Source: Ichthyophis bannanicus (taxonomy: Eukaryota; Chordata; Amphibia; Gymnophiona; Ichthyophiidae). From it: DNA of 64,000 bases. The DNA lies in NCBI GenBank assembly GCA_033557465.1, contig CM066040.1, forward strand, positions 330,788,297 to 330,852,296, given 5' to 3'. Shown piece after piece: positions 53,454 to 64,000 of the stretch (position 1 is the stretch's first letter; each line of letters starts with the position of its first letter). The notes under the pieces are model-generated. The model searched no databases, was not told where the DNA came from, and saw only the letters and a list, made by a program, of their open reading frames with translations. A program made the translations under genes and the position numbers.

Positions 53454-54069
53454 ATGCAACTCCTACCCTCCATCCCAGACTTTGAAGATACCAGAAATCT
53501 ATGTGGAATCCATGACCTCATCAGCCTACTCCGAGGCGAACCTCTACTGGTTCTGAGGTCACTTCATCTGGCATCTGGGAGCTAGAGAGTTCCATATGTT
53601 ACTCATCTGTAACAGGTGATCTCCAGGAACAGCAGGAATTTAGTCTTCACAACCCACCCTCCTCCCCTAGGTTTCATTTACTCTCTTTTCTCAGCTACAA
53701 ACCCAACTGAAGAGAGAGAGTTGGGAAGGTGGGATGGCAGTCACGCAGGCTCAGTGGAGTGCTCCCAAAAGCTTTCCAATTGGACGTTGGGGAGCGTTTC
53801 CATGTGGGCTCCATTGCTACTGACATCACCCATATGTGAAGACTAAAATCTCCAGGAACATAGTCTTCACATATGGGTGACATCGGGTACTGATGGGACC
53901 CAGGCGGGAAGCTCCCCAGCTGCCAATAGGAAAGCCTTTGGGAGCACGCCACTGCACCTGTGCTGCTGCCTTCCCAGCTCACTCTCCTCAGTTCTTCTTT
54001 TTCCACTGAGCTAACAGGTCACCCTATCACTGCAGGAGTTGAGGCACTCAGAGAAGAAGACCAAGAAAA

Positions 54070-55754
54070 CCATGTCTCCTTCTAAGCCTCCAAAGGATAA
54101 GTCAAAAATTTGAGACTCCTCTGAGAAACTGAAGGAACTGAGAGGAAAGTCCAAGGACTCCTCGGGAAAGTCTCAGGAATCCAGAGAAAGGTCCTGTTTG
54201 ACTCACTGGGAATCGTCCAGGACTTCCTCTGAATCTGGTCATCAGTCCAGGCATCCCCGGCGGGAGGACTTGTCCTCCAAAGCCTCGATGGGGATTCGGG
54301 AGGCACCAGAGGCCTCGGCCTCTGAGCACTCGATGCCTTGCTCTGGTATGGTGCTGCCCAGCCCCGTTCTTTCATTGGACCAGATGCAGGCTACCTCCCT
54401 CGATCAGTGTGTGCTGTCCTTGGAAAGGACCATAGTGGCTCTTCTGGCGACTTTGGTACCATTAACACCAACAGCCCCAGGCACGCAACCGGAGCATCAG
54501 CCTCGATGACCCCATCCACTCCGGTGCAACAGGTGACATCGGTCTGCCTTTGGCACCGATGCATCAAGCACTGAGCACCAAGGTATTGGCACCGGGCCCA
54601 GTGTTGGCATCGACCACGGAACACCCCTGGTGTGCACAGCGATTAGCCCCCAAGGACGTCAAGGTACATCATCGCCATTCATATAGCCGTCAGCATAGGT
54701 GATACTCTCCAGCATCGCATCCAGACAATTCCGATTCCGATGACTTCCAAGACATTGTCTCGGAGCCCTAGCCACCATCAATTAGTACTCACTGTAAATC
54801 CTCTGCTGAGGACATGTCTTTTCAGGAGTTTTTTCCAAGACATGGTGGGGCTTTCCATCCCAGCAGCATCGGAATCGGAACCAAGAGCGGTGGAACTGGA
54901 GATCTTCCAGTACTCCACAGCCCCGAAAGAGGCCGCAATCCTCCCAATACACTGGATCCTACATAACCTGATGCTCGGGATGTGGGAGACCCCTCTAACA
55001 GTTTCTCCCATAAGTCATTGGTTGGACACAATGTACAGGGTGCCTGAATGCCCCAGCTTCCAAAAGCTACAGCTTCCACACCACTCTATGTGGTAGAATT
55101 GGCAATGTGCCATATAAAAAGTGGTAAAAATCATGCATTCATCCCTCCGGGCAGGGAATCGAGAAATCTCGATTCCTTTGCCCATCGCTCCTTCCAAGCA
55201 TCATCCTTTACATGGGAATGTTTTTAAAGGAGCTTAATAAAGACTGGGAAGGATTTCTCCCTTTCCTTCCAGAGGAGAAGTGTCAAGCTTTCCAGGCTAT
55301 CTTGGCTCACAGCCAGAATGTCTCTAAATTTGTGTATAGAGCTGCTTTTGACGCCTTTGAGTTATCAAGCAGGGCTTCTTCTATTGCCATAGGTGCAAGG
55401 CGTTTGGCTTGGCTCCAAGCTTTTGATTTGGAACAGTGGGTCCAAGACAAGTTGGGTAACATCCTCTGCACTGGTGAAAACCTGTTTGGGAAGAATTGGC
55501 GGGAGAAGGCAGGAGAGCTAGAAACAGATGACACAACACTTAAGAGGCTCTCCAGGAATACGTCTGATCTTTCTAAAAAGAAGGCATCCAACAAGAAGCC
55601 TTTCTACCCTAAAAAGAGAAGATTTTATCCTTCATACTCCCAGTCAAACTATTGGGTCCCTCAAAAACAACAGGGCCCTAAACAGGCTAAAAAGCCCAGG
55701 CTAACCAAGTCACAACCAGCCACTCAGCCAACTGCAGCTACACCTAGTTTTTGA
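54070..55754 (+). pseudogene. DIRS-7 gag-like protein (several lesions)
   Basis: The Cys/His N-terminus is lost (the left ITR leads into a Lys/Ser-rich stretch near 54060-54180). The linker is in frame 54198-54509 and the body in 54740-55096 with RAVELEIFQYSTAPKEAA and LDTMYRVPECPSFQKLQ. The frame 55212-55754 holds GMFLKELNKDWEGF, LQAFDLEQWVQDKLGNIL and CTGENLFGKNWREK, and the basic tail ends at 55754. Confidence 0.75.
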
Positions 55755-55759
55755 CTCCT

Positions 55760-57066
55760 GCATAGGGAGCACAGCCAGCCTTCCCCTTCACATACCAGAG
55801 TCCTTCACCATCCCAGGAAGACTCTCTCATTTTGCTCAACACTGGCATTCCATCACCACAGAGCAGTGGATTCTCAACATAATCCAGAGAGGTTACCGTC
55901 TAAACTTCTGAGATCTTTCTCCTCACCACTTCAAGGGAAAGCTTCATTCCAAACTTCCCCTGGATGCACTACTAAAACAAGAGATAAACATTCTCTTTTC
56001 CCAAGAATCCATAGAACCAGTTCCAGAAAACCAATGATTCAAAGGCTTCTACTCCCCCTACTTCCTCATTCCAAAGAAGTCAGGAGGCCACAGGCCCATT
56101 CTCGACCTCAGAGAGCTAAACAAATTCCTCATCAAAGAGAAATTCAGAATGATCTCTCTGGGAACGCTTCTTCCGTACCTACAAGAATAAGTGGCTTTGT
56201 TCCCTAGACCTCAAAGAAGCCTACACTCACATCTTGATACATCCAGACCACAGACAGTATCTTTACTTTACTTGCCAGGGCACCCATTACCAATACAGGG
56301 TCCTTCCATTCAGTCTGGCATCTGCACCAAGGTGGATTCTGTCTCCACACAGGGCCTGTGGACAACCCAGGAATCCATGCAGCAGATAAACCTCCTCGAG
56401 CTTCAAGCAGTCACGAATGCCTTCCAGGTTTTCCAGCACCACCTCTCAAACAGTCAGATCCTAGTCAGGACAGACAATCAGGTGGCTTTGTTTTATATAA
56501 ACAAAACGGGGGTACAGGCTCCCTTCCCCTATGTCAAGAAGCCTGCAAACTCTGGGAGTTTGCCATCCTCCACCACATGCACCTCCGTGCAGTTTATATT
56601 CCAGGAGAAACCAATCTCCTAGCAGACAAACTGAATTGGATCCTCCAACCCCAGGAATGGTCTCTAGACCCAACAGCAGCAGCAAAACTGTTCCACATCT
56701 GGAGAACACCAGTGATAGATCTCTTTACCACTCTGCAGAAACCCAGTTCTGCTCCGGAGTTCCATCCAAACTCAGTCTAATGTCAGATGCTTTCATGATC
56801 CACTGTGGTCGGGGACTCCTTTATGCATTTCCCCTCATTCCCCTCATCTCGAAGACCCTCCTCAAACTACAAACAGACAAGGGCTTTATGATTCTCATAG
56901 CCCCTCGCTGGCCCCGTCAACCCTGGTTTCCCCTTCTACTTCATCTGACACAAACATCACCAATCTCACTGGGTTCCATGCTGGGTCTCCTATCTGAGGA
57001 CAACAGAGCACTTCTCCATCCCAATCTGCAGTCACTTCACCTGACAGCATGGCTGCTGAGAGCGTA
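55760..57066 (+). pseudogene. DIRS-7 pol with RT core deleted
   Basis: RT fingers appear near 56040-56190 (FKGFYSPYFLIPKKSGGHRP in pieces), then motif A (DLKEAYTHILIHPD) and YQYRVLPFSLASAP near 56320. The text then passes directly to STQGLWTTQESMQQINLLEL of RNase H, so the catalytic YLDD region is absent. RNase H keeps LVRTDNQVALFYIN. The Dam-like part runs to 57066 (WPRQPWFPLLLHL). Confidence 0.78.
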
Positions 57067-58106
57067 ATCTTCCAGGGCCTGCCACTATCTACTGCTGTAA
57101 AACATATCATCTTTTCCTCCAGAAAGCTCTTCACCAGAAAGACCTATTCTTTCAAATGGCATAGATATGCTTCATGATGCTCTCAAAATGGTCACAATCC
57201 TTTTGAAGCAACAGTACCTATGCTCCTTCAGTGTCTTTTTTGCATTTATCTTCTCTAGGTCTTAAGACTAATTCAGTTCAAATGCAGCTTAGTGATATTT
57301 CAACTTTCCATAAGCCTGTGGATGGCAGACCTATCTCCACAGCTCCTCTGGTAGCACGTTTCATGAGGGGACCTCTCCTCACCAAACCACCCATTCAACC
57401 ATCACCAGTGTCATGGGATCTCAGTGTGGTACTAGCTCAGCTTCTCAAACTGCCGTTTGAGCCCTTAGCAACCATACAGCTCCGATACTTATCCTGGAAG
57501 ATTTTATTTGTCATCGCACTGACATCGGCCAGGCGCATCATTGAGCTGCAGGCCTTAGTGGTTCATGCTCCGTATACACGTTTTCATCATGACAAGGTCG
57601 TTCTTTGGACACACCCCCACTTTTTTCCGAAAGTAGTATCACCTTTCCATCTCAATCAGTCAGTAATCCTGCAGGTCTTTTTCCCAAGACCTCATGCTTC
57701 TCGTGCAGAAGCCACCCTACATACTCTTGACTGTAAGATGGCTCTGGCCTTTTATCTACAAAGGACAGAAGACATTAGGAAGTCCTCCCAGCTCTTAGTC
57801 TCCTTTGATCCTTCTCACCTGGGCCTTCTAGTGATCAAACGTACACTATCCAAATGGATAGCAGACTGTATTTCTTTCACATATGACAAAGCAGGTCTTT
57901 TCCTCACTGGACACATAACTGCTCATAATGTCCAAGCAATGGCAACCTCTGTTGCCAATCTCCATTCAGTAGCCATTGACGAGATTTGCCAGGTTGCTAC
58001 ATGGTCCTCTATCCATATCTTCGCAGCCCATTACTGCTTGGACAAGCATTCCTGTCGGGATGCAGCCTTTAGCCAGGCGGTCCTTCAGCGTCTCTTTGTA
58101 ATGTAG
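57066..58106 (+). pseudogene. DIRS-7 tyrosine recombinase (long open C-terminal frame)
   Basis: The N-terminal leader (SSRKLFTRKTYSFKWHRYAS) is in a different frame with a TGA near 57175. The frame 57231-58106 is open for 291 codons: SLGLKTNSVQMQLSDISTFH, the Arg-I motif SARRIIELQ, KVVSPFHLNQSVIL and FAAHYCLDKHS with the catalytic tyrosine. In the H-x-x-R box the arginine is replaced by Gln (AHNVQAMATS). Length and openness are striking, but the missing arginine argues against activity. Confidence 0.8.
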
Positions 58107-58229
58107 AAAGAACTCCTACCTCCCACCCATTTCTTGCCAGATCTCCTTGGTGAGGACGTCTAGGTTCAAATGATCTTGTCTGACTTTCTGATCCGGTCCA
58201 ACTCTTCAGAGATCTGGGAGTTAGGGAGT

Positions 58230-58600
58230 CCCATATGTGAAGACTATATTCCTACCTGTTCCTGGAGATAGCGAAGTTACTCACCTGTAACAGGTGATCT
58301 CCGGAAACTGCAGGAATTTAGTCTTCACAACCCACCCTCCTCCCCTTGGAGTTGTAGGGTTATTTTTGTTGTTTTTTCCACTCCTTTTCTTCAGCTACAA
58401 ACACAACTGAGGAGAGGGAGTTGGGAGAGCGGGAAGGCAGCAGCGCAGGTGCAGTTCAGTGGAGTGCTTCCAAAGGCTTTCCTATTGGTAGCTGGGGAGC
58501 TTCCCGCACGGGCTCCATCAGTACCCGATGTCACCCATATGTGAAGACTAAATTCCTGCTGTTCCCGGAGATCACTTGTTACAGGTGAGTAACTATGCTT
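58230..58600 (+). repeat. DIRS-7 ICR and right ITR
   Basis: ICR 58230-58328 reads CCATATGTGAAGACTATATT to CTGGAGATAGCG, then GTTACTCACCTGTAACAGG to TTAGTCTTCAC. The right ITR (about 58410-58600) passes CAAAGGCTTTCCTATTGG and CACCCATATGTGAAGAC before the terminal palindrome. Confidence 0.82.
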
Positions 58601-58609
58601 TACGTGACT

Positions 58610-58850
58610 TTGATGAAAAACACAAAGACATTTTTTCCTCCAATTCTAAGAACCCAGTGAGGATGGCTAAGAGAATTCATTTTCTTTTTTTTAAATATGT
58701 TTATGTTTAATATTTTTGTATTACTTCCCCTCTCACTTTTTTTTACTTTGCATTTATTTTACTTAAATTGTACTTATGTAAACCATTCTCATATTTTTTT
58801 TTGAAAAGTGATATAGTAAATATTTAATAAACATAAACATCTGATGAGTG
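58610..58850 (+). mobile_element. LINE 3' tail
   Basis: A T-rich segment ends with TTGTACTTATGTAAACC, GAAAAGTGATATAGTAAAT and AATAAACATAAACAT, resembling the tail at 42080-42190. No coding region is present. Confidence 0.5.
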
Positions 58851-58854
58851 AGAC

Positions 58855-59362
58855 AGAGATAATGCCTTATTCCATTGTGTTGTAAAATAAGAGTACTGTT
58901 TCCACCTAATCATTTTTTCTTTTGATTGTACCATATTTTTGCGGCTAACAAGGTATGTAGGTTTCAAAGAGTGAAAGGGAGAAAACAGCCTTGGGGAAGC
59001 CAAATCAAGAAGTTGCCAGTTGTTCTTGCTGAATAGAGAGCCATTGTTTAGACTGAACCGCTTGTCAATCCAATAATGCATTTACCTGAGAGGCAAGATG
59101 ATATTGTCTTAAATCAGGCACAGCATGCCCTCCATCTTTTTTACTTTTATATAAGGTTGTCCTCACTATCCTGGGAAGCTTTTGATTACAGATATAATAA
59201 AACAATCCTGCTTTGAAGTCTCTTGAAGATCAAATCAGGGACTGCAATGATCAGCATCCAAAAAAGATTTTAAAAAACTTAGGAAAAGTTATCATTTTAA
59301 CTGCAGCAATACAGCCCAGCCACAAGAGAGTTTGTACTATATTTTAAGCTCCCTTCACATCC
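58855..59362 (-). pseudogene. L1-like ORF2 fragment, minus strand
   Basis: The minus strand reads LSWLGCIAAVKMITFPKFF at the right, then NQKLPRIVRTTLYKSK and DGGHAVPDLRQYHLASQVNA, all conserved L1 ORF2 segments downstream of the RT core. Stops and frameshifts are frequent. A short (CACT/CAGT)n repeat at 59370-59398 separates it from the next L1 fragment. Confidence 0.75.
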
Positions 59363-59394
59363 ATCCCACTCAGTCAGTCAGTCACTCACTCACT

Positions 59395-61054
59395 CACATT
59401 GATTTAATACTCTACTTCGTACCCAGGGCTCTAGAGACTGGATATATGGGTCCCAAACATTCATAAATTTCACCCACCTCTTTACATGACCTCGTGCCTT
59501 CTCCTGTTCCATAAGCAAGAGGGCATATAGATTATTCTTCCAATGTCCATAGGAAGGTCCGTTCTTTGTCATCCATGCTTGCAATATTACTTTGCGTGCC
59601 ATTAGCTATGTCAACCGCCACCATGTATGACCCCCTCAGCCAAGTCCGCTGTTGATGACCAGACATCTAGGAGGGCTGATATAGGCCCAACTGCCATCTG
59701 TGCGGTTAAGATTCCATGAATGCAACTAAGCACAACCGTTCAGAATTTCTTAATCACAGCACAGTGCCATAACTTATGACCCAAGGTCGCCATGGGCACA
59801 TCACATCTAGGTCATGCATCAGTCGATACCACCCCTGCTCTCCATGCCCGCCGTGTGGCATAGTATAGCCACTGGATTAGCTTGAATTGTATATCATGAA
59901 GAGTCACGGAGGAAATAAGCTTCGCAATATCCCCTAACGAGATTAGTAGCTCCTCACCCGAGACCTGTTCTCCCAGATCTCGCATCCAGGCTGCCACCAG
60001 TTCCCCTTCCTCACTAAACCTACCAGGCACCTGGTGTAGATACATAATATGGTCCCCGCCCATGAGTACCTCCGCCATGTGGGAGCATACACTCAATACC
60101 CCAGATGCTCGCGGCAAGGTGTGAATGTAGCTCCGAACCTGCAGATAAGAAAAGATATGGGTACCAGGTAGTCCAAAACGGTCCCTAGGTTCAGAAAAAG
60201 GCAGTGGGGACCCCGACGACTCCACCACATGTTCGGCATTAGTGATACTCAGCCGCCCCCCCCCCCCCCCCCCCCCCCCATTGTTCAAAAATTGATCTCC
60301 CAATTCCCGGGGCGAGTGCGCCATTTCCACATGGGGCAGATAAGGAGAATGAGATGTTTTGCACTATATTAATCTGCAGATGCATTTCCATGTGGCATGG
60401 GCCGAATGAAACATCACATTGCGTTGTAGCTGAGGTAATCTAACTTGATTATCAGTGTGCAAAATGTATCGTAGATGATACGGGGCCACTATAGGCCCAT
60501 CCCATTCCATAGGAATATAATCTGACAGATCCCAAAGCCAGTCCCTAACGTACCTCAGCGCACATGCCATTTTGTATCTCCCGATATCCAGGAACCCCAT
60601 CCCCCTTGAGCCCATGAACGCTGGAAGACAGCCAGCTTCACCCGTGGTTGGCATCCACGCCATAATTAAATGTTGGTTTGCCGTTCCAGTTGTCATAAGT
60701 CTTTCTTTTTAAGCACCAAGGGAAGCATCTGGAGTATATATAGCCATTTCGGAAAGATGACCATTTTGAAGAGTTCTACTCTGCCACTCACTGACAGGGG
60801 GAGGTCCCGTCAACGTTGGACTCACCGTCCAAACTCCTCCAGGAGACTGACAATGTTCACGCTGTAAAGGTCAGTGAGCTTAGCCGGGAGGTAGGTTCCT
60901 AAGTATTTAAATCACACTTCAGCCCAAAAGGAGCCATGCCATCGTCGTGGAAGGGAGGGATCCAATGGAAATGCTTTGGACTTGTCAAGATTTAATTTAA
61001 GCCCCAACAGCCAGCCATATGTATGTATAAGAGTTAACTTTTGTGTTCTAGTCA
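59395..61054 (-). pseudogene. L1-like ORF2 C-terminal part, minus strand
   Basis: Reading leftwards: KLNLDKSKAFPLDP and FKYLGTYLPAKLTDLY (about 61000-60880), LPLSVSGRVELFKMVIFPKW (about 60790-60730), GMGFLDIGRYKMACALRYVR (frame 60696-60364), HDIQFKLIQWLYYATRRAW (frame 60330-59812), and ARKVILQAWMTKNGPSYGHW (frame 59602-59390). This is the classic order of an L1-type ORF2 after the catalytic core. It is a different copy from the fragment at 58855 because its blocks overlap in content. Confidence 0.78.
60256..60279. repeat. Poly(C) run of 24
   Basis: A homopolymer of 24 C inside the L1-like remnant reads as poly-Gly on the minus strand. It is not expected from the L1 protein and probably arose by slippage; the exact length may be uncertain from sequencing. 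Confidence 0.9.
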
Positions 61055-61067
61055 CCCATGACTGGTC

Positions 61068-62375
61068 ATAAACCTCCCAAAATCTCATCTCACCCCTTCT
61101 CAGTCTCTAGAATTCATAGGGGCTCGTCTAGACACAAGGCAGTCAAGGGCTTTCCTGCCACAGCCAAACTGTCTTCGCATAGTACAGCTGGCCTCCCAAG
61201 CAGCTATGAAGGTCTTCCTGACTGCTCAGGAGATGCTTCAGCTTCTGGGGTATATGGCATCCACAGTCCATGTGGTTCCCTATGCTCGCCTTCATATGCG
61301 AACAGCCCAGTGGACCCTATCCTCTCAGTGGACACAGGCCTCAGGTCAGCTAACAGACAAAATCAGAAACTCCACATGTCTCATTTTGCCCCTGCAATGG
61401 TGGCAGTCACTGGAAAACCTTCTTGGAGGTTCTCCTTTCCAGCAGCCTCTATGCCAAACCACCCTAACAACAGATGCATCCAAGTTGGGTTGGGGAGCTC
61501 ACTTGCATGATCTATCAACTCAGGGTCTCTGGACCCCACAAGAGGCTTGTCTTCACATAAACCTCCTAGAACCTGAAGCCATTTTCCATGCTGTCCAAGT
61601 TTTTCAGGCCCATCTCAGCTACAAGACAATTCTGGTCCAGACCGACAATCAAGTAGCCATGTTCTATGTGAACAAGCAGGGCGGAACAAGCTCTCTGTCT
61701 CTCTGCAACGAAGCTTTGCGACTATGGGTCCTCGCCAGAGAGCTTCAAATCCACCTTCTAGTGGTATATCTTCCAGGCATTCAAAATCTTTGGGTAGACA
61801 AACTCAGTCGAATACTGCTCCGACACAAATGGTCTCTGCACTCAGACTGTCTTGCTCGAGTGTTTCGAATCTGGGGAGCGCCAGATATAGACCTCTTTGC
61901 AAGTCCACAGAATGACAAACTTCCCCGATTCTGTTCCAGAATTCCGGCTCAAAACTGTCAGGCAAGAGATGCTATCCTCCTCCACTAGGGTCGGGACTTC
62001 CTCTATGCCTTCCCACCCATTCCCCTCATTCCCAAAACTTTGTTCAAGCTTCAGAGAGACAGAGGTCATATGATACTCATAGCTCCACGTTGGCCACGGC
62101 AGATGTGGTATCCTCTGCTTCTGCGTCTCTCTCAAGCCACACCCCTGGAGTTGGGATGTGCTCCAGATCTTCTTTCCCAGGAGAATGGGATGCTGTTGCA
62201 CCCGAATCCCCAGTCCCTACACCTCAGGGTCTGGTTACTGAAAGCCTAGGATTCACGGATATCAACCTGTCTCAACAGGTAAGGGATATCCTTGTGGCTT
62301 CCAGGAAGCCTTCCACAAGGCGATCCTACCCTTTTAAGTGGAAGAGATTCTCCGTATGATGTTCTCAAAGGGGAC
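61068..62375 (+). mobile_element. DIRS-8 (group B) fragment: RT end to recombinase start
   Basis: Begins in the RT C-terminal region (ATAAACCTCCCAAAATCTCA, LEFIGARLDTRQSRAFLPQ) and ends in the recombinase leader (ASRKPSTRRSYPFKWKRFSV, then TGA at 62357-62359). Gag, both ITRs, ICR and most of the recombinase are absent. The left border is an L1 remnant and the right border a CR1 fragment. Confidence 0.82.
61206..61988 (+). pseudogene. DIRS-8 RNase H and Dam-like region (260-codon open frame)
   Basis: The open frame holds LLGYMASTVHVVPYARLHMR, TDASKLGWGAHLHDLSTQGL, LVQTDNQVAMFYVNKQGGTS and DKLSRILLRHKW, then the Dam-like IDLFASPQNDKLPRFCSR. A TAG at 61986-61988 lies in the segment where others read FRLHWG. 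The RNase H acidic residues visible in related copies are kept, so only flanking truncation and this stop show decay. Confidence 0.82.
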
Positions 62376-62385
62376 TTTCTCCGTT

Positions 62386-62580
62386 GGGAAAATTGGCCAT
62401 TTAGCCCTACCCTCTGCTTTCTATATTTTAACCAGTTCCTGATCCACAGTAGTACACTGCCTCCTATCCCATGACTCTTTAGTTTTGCCAAAAGTCTCTG
62501 ATGAGGGACCTTGTCAAATGCTTTCTGAAAGTCCAGATACACTATATCAACCGACTCACTATATCAACCGACTCACCTCA
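62386..62580 (-). pseudogene. CR1 ORF2 fragment, minus strand
   Basis: The minus strand encodes VYLDFQKAFDKVPHQRLLAK, then SHGIGGSVLLWIRNWL and NGQFSQ, a 195-bp internal RT segment of the same CR1 family as copies A and B. Both ends are internal to the element. A direct 17-bp repeat (ACTATATCAACCGACTC) occurs at 62540-62575. Confidence 0.85.
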
Positions 62581-62589
62581 TTACTCACT

Positions 62590-64000
62590 CCTCAAACTCC
62601 TCTCACCAACTACATTATATCCTCCGCTCTCTTTCTGCTCCGCACTCCTCCTCTATCCCTCCCTCTTCTCTTTCTACTCCTGATCCCTCCTCTTTGGCTA
62701 CTTACTTTGTTTCCAAAGTACAAACCCTCCGCTCTTCCTTTCCATCTTGCCCTGCTCCCCTCTCTCCTCCCCCTTTGGCAGTACCCCCCTCCCCTACTTC
62801 TTCTACCTCTTCTTCTCCTGCTATTCCTCCCCTTTCTCATCTCTGGTCCACCTTTGAGCCCATTTCCTCAGACACTCTTGCTAAGGTTTTCACTTCCACC
62901 CGAAAAACCTCTTGTCCAGCTGATCCCATCCCCTCTTCCTGGTTGTTGGAACCTTCACTGGCATTGTCCCCTCTTATTCTCTCGCTTTTTAACTCTAGTC
63001 TCTCTTCTGGCACTTTCCCCTCCCCGTGGAAGCATGCCACTGTCCGACCTATCCTCAAAAAGAGTACTCTAGACCCCTCTTCCCCCTCCAACTGGCGTCC
63101 TATATCTAACCTCCCTTTTCTTTCTAAGCTCTTGGAAAAACTGGTGTTTTTTCAGCTCTCCTCCCACCTTGAAGTTTCTCTCACTCTCCATCCACGTCAA
63201 TCAGGTTTCCGTCCAGGCCACAGCACTGAATCTGTTCTTCTCTCCCTCCTTAACGACTTGCACTCTGCTCATGACCGTGGTTTACTTTCTCTTGCTGTTT
63301 CTTTAGATCTCTCGGCTGCTTTCGACCTGGTCGATCACCGCACCTTGCTATCTCATCTTCGGGATGCGGGTCTTTCTGGTTTAGTTCTTCGTTGGTTTCA
63401 CTCTTTTTTGTTCAATCGCACTTTCTCAGTTCACACCGGTTCAGAGTCCTCTCCTTCCACACCCCTTCCCTGTGGTGTTCCTCAAGGTTCTGTTCTTGCC
63501 CCTCTTCTCTTTAATGTATTCCTGGCCCCTCTTGCCCTCCTTGTCCAGCAACACGGGGTCTCTGCCTATTACTACGCGGATGATATCTTTCTTCTTTATC
63601 ACACTGATCCTGTTGCACCCGATATCACTGCTTTTAATACCTGTCTTTCTTCTGTAGCTTCCTGGCTCTCCACTAACTTTCTTCATATTAATCTCTCAAA
63701 AACCTCAGCCCTATGGTTCACATTTGGTAATCCCACTCCTACCCTCACTCACCTATTTTCTTCTTCACCCATCCCCACCGTCTCCTCTTTGCGGTACTTG
63801 GGTGTGATTCTTGATTCCTCCCTCTCCTTTAAAGACCATATCTCCTCACTTGTCCAACGTTCCTTCCTTTCCCTTAAACAACTTCGTGCTGTACGACCTT
63901 TTCTTACTATCTTCTCCATGACTACTCTCATTATATCCCTTGTTATGTCTCGTCTCGACTACTGTAATGTTTGTCTTGCTGGTCTTCCCCAATCCCAACT
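62590..64000 (+). pseudogene. L2-clade LINE ORF2 reverse transcriptase, truncated by window end
   Basis: One frame without internal stops runs from about 62650 to the window end (about 450 codons): PADPIPSSWLL, LILSLFNSSLSSGTFPSPWK, NWRPISNLPFLSKLLEKLV, SGFRPGHSTESVLLSLLNDL, SLDLSAAFDLVDHRTLLSHL, GVPQGSVLAPLLFNVFL, the catalytic YYADDIFLLY (about 63570), SWLSTNFLHINLSKTSALWF, RYLGVILDSSLSFKDHIS and SRLDYCNVCLAGLPQSQ. The endonuclease part is not visible. It could be a well-preserved copy, but the upstream border near 62590 suggests 5' truncation, and the rest lies outside the window. Confidence 0.88.

Larger units (their letters stand above)
51490..53847 (+). mobile_element. DIRS-6 (group B), 3' part after the DIRS-5 insertion
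   Basis: Resumes in RNase H with CCATATGCCCAACTACTATG and runs through Dam-like, recombinase, ICR remnant and right ITR. The ICR (53591-53650) keeps only the half complementary to the right end; the half for the left end is missing. The right ITR stops at GAAGACTAAA (53847), directly against the left end of DIRS-7. Confidence 0.83.
53848..58600 (+). mobile_element. DIRS-7 (group B), internally deleted
   Basis: The left ITR begins ATCTCCAGGAACATAGTCTT and the right ITR ends CACTTGTTACAGGTGAGTAA followed by CTATGCTTT. Gag, pol, recombinase and ICR (58230-58328) are all recognisable. About 0.6-0.7 kb is missing inside pol (near 56330), including the RT catalytic motif. Confidence 0.86.

Overview
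The window looks like transposon-dense DNA from a large vertebrate genome. The mix of DIRS-type tyrosine-recombinase retrotransposons, full-length CR1, L2-clade and L1-like LINEs, a Penelope-like element and hAT-type short elements suggests an amphibian, perhaps a caecilian. No species can be named from sequence alone. There are no bacterial-type genes or operons. The only stretch I read as a host gene is one coding exon at 32004-32314 (+), with clean splice sites, about 75 bp downstream of a DIRS end. I cannot name the gene.

Layout. 1-1800: 3' half of a Penelope-like element with a candidate hammerhead ribozyme. 1850-8285: a C-rich minisatellite of about 25-30 bp units, interrupted by L2-type 3' ends and by a 5'-truncated CR1 (CR1-A). 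8300-8665: a long GC-rich foldback. 9178-22056: DIRS-1, split by complete DIRS-2 (12866-18541), by two L2-type 3' ends and by an unclassified ORF-bearing insert. 22057-26880: near full-length CR1-B on the minus strand. 26884-31930: DIRS-3. 31931-37330: host intron and exon, an ORF1-only L1-like element with a 16-bp target duplication, hAT and L1 remnants. 37334-43514: DIRS-4, carrying a hAT insert. 43530-44455: L2-type reverse transcriptase (minus strand). 44460-53847: DIRS-6, split by DIRS-5 (45682-51490), the best preserved copy. 53848-58600: DIRS-7. 58610-61060: L1-like ORF2 remnants (minus strand). 61068-62375: DIRS-8 fragment. 62386-62580: CR1 fragment. 62590-64000: open L2-clade reverse transcriptase running off the window.

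The DIRS copies share one plan: left inverted terminal repeat (ITR), gag with a Cys/His motif, pol (reverse transcriptase, RNase H, Dam-like region), tyrosine recombinase, internal complementary region (ICR), right ITR. By terminal sequence I sort them into group A (DIRS-3, -4, -5), group B (DIRS-2, -6, -7, -8) and group C (DIRS-1). The ICR complements the joined ends of the element, as expected for integration through a circular intermediate. Nesting gives an order of events: DIRS-1 before DIRS-2, and DIRS-6 before DIRS-5. Nearly all coding regions are broken by stops and frameshifts; the recombinase of DIRS-5 is the main intact exception. Boundaries and identities were judged by eye, without alignment software.
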